Below, in pieces: positions 7,987-10,791 of a stretch of DNA of 10,791 bases (position 1 is its first letter; each line of letters opens with the position of its first letter). This stretch comes from an uncultured Bacteroidales bacterium. GTDB lineage: Bacteria > Bacteroidota > Bacteroidia > Bacteroidales > Paludibacteraceae. The stretch is from assembly GCA_903899865.1 (NCBI GenBank), contig CAIUKZ010000114.1, positions 1 through 10,791 on the forward strand, given 5' to 3'. Position numbers and translations under genes: made by a program. The notes beneath the pieces are model-generated. The model was not told where the DNA came from, did not search any database, and saw only the letters and a list, made by a program, of their open reading frames with translations.

Positions 7987-7994
7987 CAAAAATA
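7987..7994 (-). promoter_or_regulatory. Candidate -7 element for ispE
   Basis: The minus strand reads TATTTTTG followed by C, an exact TAnnTTTG match 31 bases before the ispE start codon. No good -33 element is found at the normal spacing. Confidence 0.45.
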
Positions 7995-8040
7995 CGCATT
8001 TTTGGCTAAAACCCCATAAGAATTGCAAAATGTAAAGTTA

Positions 8041-8055
8041 TCAACAGCATGTTGA
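8041..8055. promoter_or_regulatory. 15-bp dyad between ispE and dnaB (possible operator)
   Basis: The sequence TCAACAGCATGTTGA is a perfect inverted repeat with six-base arms around a three-base centre. It lies between the divergent promoters of ispE and dnaB. The overlapping TTATCAACA (8038-8046) is one base from the DnaA-box form TTATnCACA. A binding site for a regulator is plausible, but no protein is identified. Confidence 0.3.
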
Positions 8056-8088
8056 AACAAATTTCATTAGGGTTTGAGAAAACTTTTG

Positions 8089-8096
8089 TACTTTTG
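8089..8096 (+). promoter_or_regulatory. Candidate -7 element for dnaB
   Basis: TACTTTTG matches TAnnTTTG exactly and lies 28 bases before the dnaB start codon. Together with the preceding G it forms GTACTTTTG, the same nine bases found before smpB at 10472-10480. No convincing -33 element is seen. Confidence 0.5.
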
Positions 8097-8124
8097 AATC
8101 CCCCAATTAGAAATCAAAAAAAAG

Positions 8125-9663
8125 ATGGCAGAAAAACGCAATTATCAAAAAAAACCTACTACCCCACTACCTATTCCAGCAAATGAATTTGGCAAGCTCC
8201 CACCCCAAGCGCTAGAGCTAGAAGAGGCTGTGCTTGGTGCTATCATGATTGAAAAGGATGCCTATTCCATCATAGCTGACATATTGAAAGCAGACTGCTT
8301 TTATAAAATAGCGCACCAAAAAATTTATCAAGCCATTGTAACACTTTCTGTCAACATGGAGCCGGTGGACATGCACACAGTTACAGAACAATTGCGAAAA
8401 AGTGGTACAATTGATGAAATTGGAGGCCCCTATTACATCACGCTACTTACTGCCAAAGTATCATCGGCAGCACACTTGGAATACCACTCCAGAATTATTG
8501 TACAAAAATATCTAGCCAGAGAACTGATTCGCATTTCGACTGAAATCCAAACCAAGGCTTATGACGACAAGTCGGATGTGGATGATTTGATGCAAGAGGC
8601 TGAAGGAATGCTATTTGAAGTTTCGCAACGTAACCTCAAAAAAGATGTCACACAAATAGACCCTGTGATTGGTGAAGCCATCAAAAGAATGGGATTGGCG
8701 GCAGAAAAACAAGGCGCAAGTGGAGTCCCTACAGGTTTTCATGATTTAGATAAAATTACATCAGGATGGCAACGATCTGACTTAATCATCATAGCGGCAC
8801 GTCCTGCAATGGGTAAAACAGCATTTATTCTATCCATGGCAAAAAATATGGGTGTGGATCACAACCGACCTACAGCTGTATTCTCACTGGAAATGTCGAA
8901 CGTACAGTTAGTAAACCGCTTGATTATGAATGTTTGTGAACTGGAAGGTGAAAAAATTAAAAACGGTCAACTGAACCCAGAAGAATGGAACAAACTTCAC
9001 AAAGACGTAAAAAATCTGCTGGGTGCACCAATTTACATTGACGACACGCCCAGTTTATCGGTATTTGAACTACGAAGTAAGGCTCGAAGACTTGTGAGAG
9101 AACACAATGTGGAATGCCTGATAATAGACTACTTACAGCTGATGAATGCGAGTGGAATGAGCTTTGGAAGTCGTGAGCAGGAGGTAAGTATCATTTCACG
9201 ATCCCTTAAAGGATTAGCCAAAGAACTTGATATCCCAATCATTGCACTGTCTCAGCTCAATCGTGGTGTGGAAGGCAGAACGGGTATTGAGGGGAAAAGA
9301 CCCCAACTCTCCGATCTTCGTGAGTCTGGAGCCATTGAGCAAGATGCGGATATGGTTTGCTTTATTCACCGTCCTGAATACTACAAAATCACAGAGGACG
9401 CTGCAGGTAACTCACTGATTGGTATAGCAGAAATCATAATTGCCAAACACAGAAATGGTGCCACTGGAGATGTGGCTCTCAAATTCAAAGGTGCTTATGC
9501 AAAATTTGCAAATAAAGATGAGTTTGATTTCGACAGCCAATCATCAGGATATCAAACTATTTCCTCAAAAATGAATGAGCCTAACTCAAGTTTTTATTCC
9601 GATTCTGCACCTGTGTCACCTCAGCCATTTAGTGGTTCGAATTATTCGGGAACGCCGTTTTGA
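8125..9663 (+). CDS. dnaB: Replicative DNA helicase DnaB
   Basis: DnaB is the hexameric 5'-3' helicase that opens the replication fork and recruits primase. The 512-residue protein has the N-terminal helical domain (about 23-125, beginning PPQALELEEAVLGAI) and a linker (about 130-195). The RecA-like domain (about 200-465) has Walker A ARPAMGKTA (225-233), the catalytic glutamate in FSLEMS (Glu256), Walker B LIIDYLQL (332-339, Asp335), the SQLNR motif (376-380) and KHRNGATG (441-448) with the likely arginine finger. No intein interrupts it, although DnaB is a known intein host. The last ~45 residues are a Ser-, Asn- and Pro-rich, probably unfolded tail. The ATG at 8125 is preceded by an A-rich stretch and no Shine-Dalgarno sequence. 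The gene is divergent from ispE and converges on the bifunctional nuclease gene, with a shared terminator between. Confidence 0.98.
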   Translation: MAEKRNYQKKPTTPLPIPANEFGKLPPQALELEEAVLGAIMIEKDAYSIIADILKADCFYKIAHQKIYQAIVTLSVNMEPVDMHTVTEQLRKSGTIDEIGGPYYITLLTAKVSSAAHLEYHSRIIVQKYLARELIRISTEIQTKAYDDKSDVDDLMQEAEGMLFEVSQRNLKKDVTQIDPVIGEAIKRMGLAAEKQGASGVPTGFHDLDKITSGWQRSDLIIIAARPAMGKTAFILSMAKNMGVDHNRPTAVFSLEMSNVQLVNRLIMNVCELEGEKIKNGQLNPEEWNKLHKDVKNLLGAPIYIDDTPSLSVFELRSKARRLVREHNVECLIIDYLQLMNASGMSFGSREQEVSIISRSLKGLAKELDIPIIALSQLNRGVEGRTGIEGKRPQLSDLRESGAIEQDADMVCFIHRPEYYKITEDAAGNSLIGIAEIIIAKHRNGATGDVALKFKGAYAKFANKDEFDFDSQSSGYQTISSKMNEPNSSFYSDSAPVSPQPFSGSNYSGTPF

Positions 9664-9668
9664 CAAAT

Positions 9669-9701
9669 AAAAAATGTGAAGAGAGTATCTTCACATTTTT
9701 T
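9669..9701. terminator. Bidirectional terminator between dnaB and the DUF151 gene
   Basis: AAAAAATGTGAAGA (9669-9682) and TCTTCACATTTTTT (9688-9701) form a perfect 14-bp stem around the loop GAGTA. The T-run on the right serves dnaB, which stops at 9663. The A-run on the left becomes a T-run for the minus-strand gene that stops at 9718. It therefore can work in both directions. Confidence 0.9.
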
Positions 9702-9717
9702 GTTTGAACATTGACTA

Positions 9718-10311
9718 TTATACATTTTGTTTCCTGCTGATAGCATCTCTGATTGTCACAGCCAATTCATATTTTTCTTCAGACACACACATTTCTAGAA
9801 GCTCCTCCAAAGCATGAAGGGATAATAAATCAAGTTCTTCGACCGACAAATCCTCTACATCCACATTTTTCTCCTCAGTTTTTGATTCTTCATGCTCTGC
9901 TTCTACCACAGTACCTACTATTTCGAGAATCTCGGACTTAATAAAAATAGGACAGTCAGATCGAACAGCGATAGCTACGGCATCCGAAGTGCGGGCATCT
10001 ACCACTATGGTAGAGTCCTCGCGCTTAATGTACAATTCGGAATAAAAAACATCACTGACCATGTCATAAATCAACACTTTCTGAAGCTGCGCATCAAACA
10101 CATGCAATAGACTTTTAATCAAATCATGAGTAAGTGGACGAGGCGAACGCTTATTATTCATCTTCAATGCTATAGACTGTGCTTCTGGTTCACCTATCAT
10201 GACCGAAAAGCGTCGATTACCCTCCTCCTCACTTAACACAAGACCATAAGTGCCGACTACAGTTTGGTTATAAACCAGTCCTGATATTTTTAACTTTATT
10301 TCTGCTGACAT
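9718..10311 (-). CDS. Bifunctional nuclease family protein (DUF151) with C-terminal UVR motif
   Basis: This 197-residue cytoplasmic protein joins an N-terminal DUF151/BFN domain (about 1-133) to a C-terminal UvrB/UvrC (UVR) motif. BFN features are FSVMIGEPEAQSIAL (35-49), SPRPLTHDLI (56-65) and VVDARTSDAVAIAVR (103-117), close to the family consensus. A charged Glu-rich linker (about 136-160) follows. The segment ALEELLEMCVSEEKYELAV with RDAISRK (167-194) fits the UVR helical hairpin, which in UvrB and UvrC mediates their contact. Plant BFN proteins have been reported to have DNase and RNase activity; the biochemical role of bacterial members is poorly defined, and nuclease activity here is only inferred. 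The ATG at 10309-10311 opens MSAEIKLKI. It converges on dnaB and is divergent from smpB. Confidence 0.9.
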   Translation of the reverse strand: MSAEIKLKISGLVYNQTVVGTYGLVLSEEEGNRRFSVMIGEPEAQSIALKMNNKRSPRPLTHDLIKSLLHVFDAQLQKVLIYDMVSDVFYSELYIKREDSTIVVDARTSDAVAIAVRSDCPIFIKSEILEIVGTVVEAEHEESKTEEKNVDVEDLSVEELDLLSLHALEELLEMCVSEEKYELAVTIRDAISRKQNV

Positions 10312-10376
10312 ACTCTTTCTCTTAAAATTAAGCTCACTCTGACCAAGAAGTTTGGACTACATATCTATTCCAAAAA

Positions 10377-10384
10377 CAAATATA
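10377..10384 (-). promoter_or_regulatory. Candidate -7 element for the DUF151 gene
   Basis: The minus strand reads TATATTTG, an exact TAnnTTTG match 65 bases before the start codon. A TTTG lies upstream (complement of 10408-10411) but at 23 bases, slightly wider than the usual 19-21. Confidence 0.45.
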
Positions 10385-10472
10385 CATAAAAAATCAAAGA
10401 AATAATCCAAAAATCAAATAGACTTTTTTGAAAATCAAATTATAGCCAATAGTACAAAAGAAATATTATGTG

Positions 10473-10480
10473 TACTTTTG
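10473..10480 (+). promoter_or_regulatory. Candidate -7 element for smpB
   Basis: TACTTTTG matches TAnnTTTG exactly, 21 bases before the smpB start codon, giving a short leader. It shares nine bases (GTACTTTTG) with the dnaB upstream region. No -33 element is evident. Confidence 0.5.
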
Positions 10481-10501
10481 TTTTCTCAATAAAAAGAACA
10501 A

Positions 10502-10791
10502 ATGTACATTAAATCGAACATATCAATACGAAACAAACGAGCCACGTTTGACTATGAAATCGCCGACAGATTTTCTGCTGGAATTCAACTATATGGCACT
10601 GAAATCAAATCAATAAGAGATGGCAAAGCTAGTCTTGTGGATACATTTTGCACTTTTCACAACAATGAATTATGGGTAAAAAACATGCACATTGCCACCT
10701 ACTTTTTTGGCACGTACAACAATCATGACGTGCGGCGCGATAGAAAACTGCTACTCACCAAACGCGAACTGAGCAAACTTTCCAAAGCCAC
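10502..10791 (+). CDS. smpB: SsrA-binding protein SmpB (3' end beyond window)
   Basis: SmpB binds tmRNA and brings it to ribosomes stalled on broken messages for trans-translation. Only the first 96 codons are in the window; family members are about 150-160 residues, so roughly a third is missing to the right. Visible signatures are the N-terminal NKRATFDYEI (11-20), YGTEIKSIRDGKASLVD (31-47) and the tmRNA-contacting NMHIA (61-65) with YNNHDVRRDRKLLL (72-85), which resembles the E. coli NHEPRRDRKLLL region. The frame is open to the last base. The ATG at 10502 gives MYIKSNISIRNK, the expected start. The gene is divergent from the DUF151 gene. Confidence 0.96.
   Translation, partial: MYIKSNISIRNKRATFDYEIADRFSAGIQLYGTEIKSIRDGKASLVDTFCTFHNNELWVKNMHIATYFFGTYNNHDVRRDRKLLLTKRELSKLSKA

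Larger units (their letters stand above)
10312..10501. other. Divergent promoter region DUF151 / smpB
   Basis: This 190-bp, strongly AT-rich region separates the two divergent start codons and contains an exact -7 element for each. The motif AAATCAAA occurs three times (10391-10398, 10411-10418, 10432-10439) at 20- and 21-base spacing. No small gene is visible. Confidence 0.5.

Noticed and set aside
8125..9663. An intein in dnaB.
   Set aside because: The helicase motifs follow each other at normal spacing over 512 residues, with no room for an inserted splicing domain.
1..10791. Mobile elements, CRISPR arrays, toxin-antitoxin or defence genes, tRNA or rRNA genes.
   Set aside because: No transposase, integrase, regularly spaced direct repeats, terminal inverted repeats or RNA-gene signatures were seen. 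All reading frames are explained by core genes.

Overview
The window reads as an ordinary core-genome segment of a member of the Bacteroidota. Four things point there: a secreted protein with a C-terminal type IX secretion (T9SS type A) sorting domain, -7 elements of the TAnnTTTG type in front of several genes, no Shine-Dalgarno sequences but A-rich stretches before the start codons, and low-GC DNA with many Asn, Lys and Ile codons. The protein families fit the same phylum: a split methylmalonyl-CoA mutase small subunit, a bifunctional nuclease-UVR fusion, and a GyrA box of the form QNRGGVG. I cannot place it below phylum level with confidence.

Layout, left to right. Positions 6-1898 (minus) hold mutA, the small non-catalytic subunit of methylmalonyl-CoA mutase; its usual partner mutB would lie just past the left edge. 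Positions 2115-2852 (minus) hold a small secreted DUF2271-type protein with a T9SS sorting tail and its own Rho-independent terminator. Positions 3083-4312 (minus) hold an exported TPR protein, 4381-7002 (minus) gyrA, and 7137-7955 (minus) ispE. A 169-bp divergent region with a 15-bp dyad separates ispE from dnaB at 8125-9663 (plus). dnaB converges on a bifunctional nuclease (DUF151) gene at 9718-10311 (minus), and a perfect 14-bp hairpin between the two can end transcription from both sides. At the right edge smpB (plus, starts 10502) is cut off by the window end.

The genes are mostly housekeeping: propionate/succinate interconversion (mutA), DNA topology (gyrA), isoprenoid precursor synthesis by the MEP pathway (ispE), replication fork unwinding (dnaB) and ribosome rescue (smpB). 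There is no phage, transposon, CRISPR array, tRNA or rRNA, and no sign of a defence or other accessory system. Every gene is intact apart from smpB at the edge.

I did not find an exciting undescribed system. The items worth a second look are small: Gly at the GyrA quinolone hot-spot position equivalent to E. coli Asp87; a 21-bp in-frame duplication in the acidic GyrA tail; two cysteine-rich inserts in MutA; a gyrA terminator that leaves the downstream TPR gene almost no room for a promoter; a DUF2271-like protein apparently sent out by T9SS; and a dyad overlapping a DnaA-box-like sequence between ispE and dnaB.
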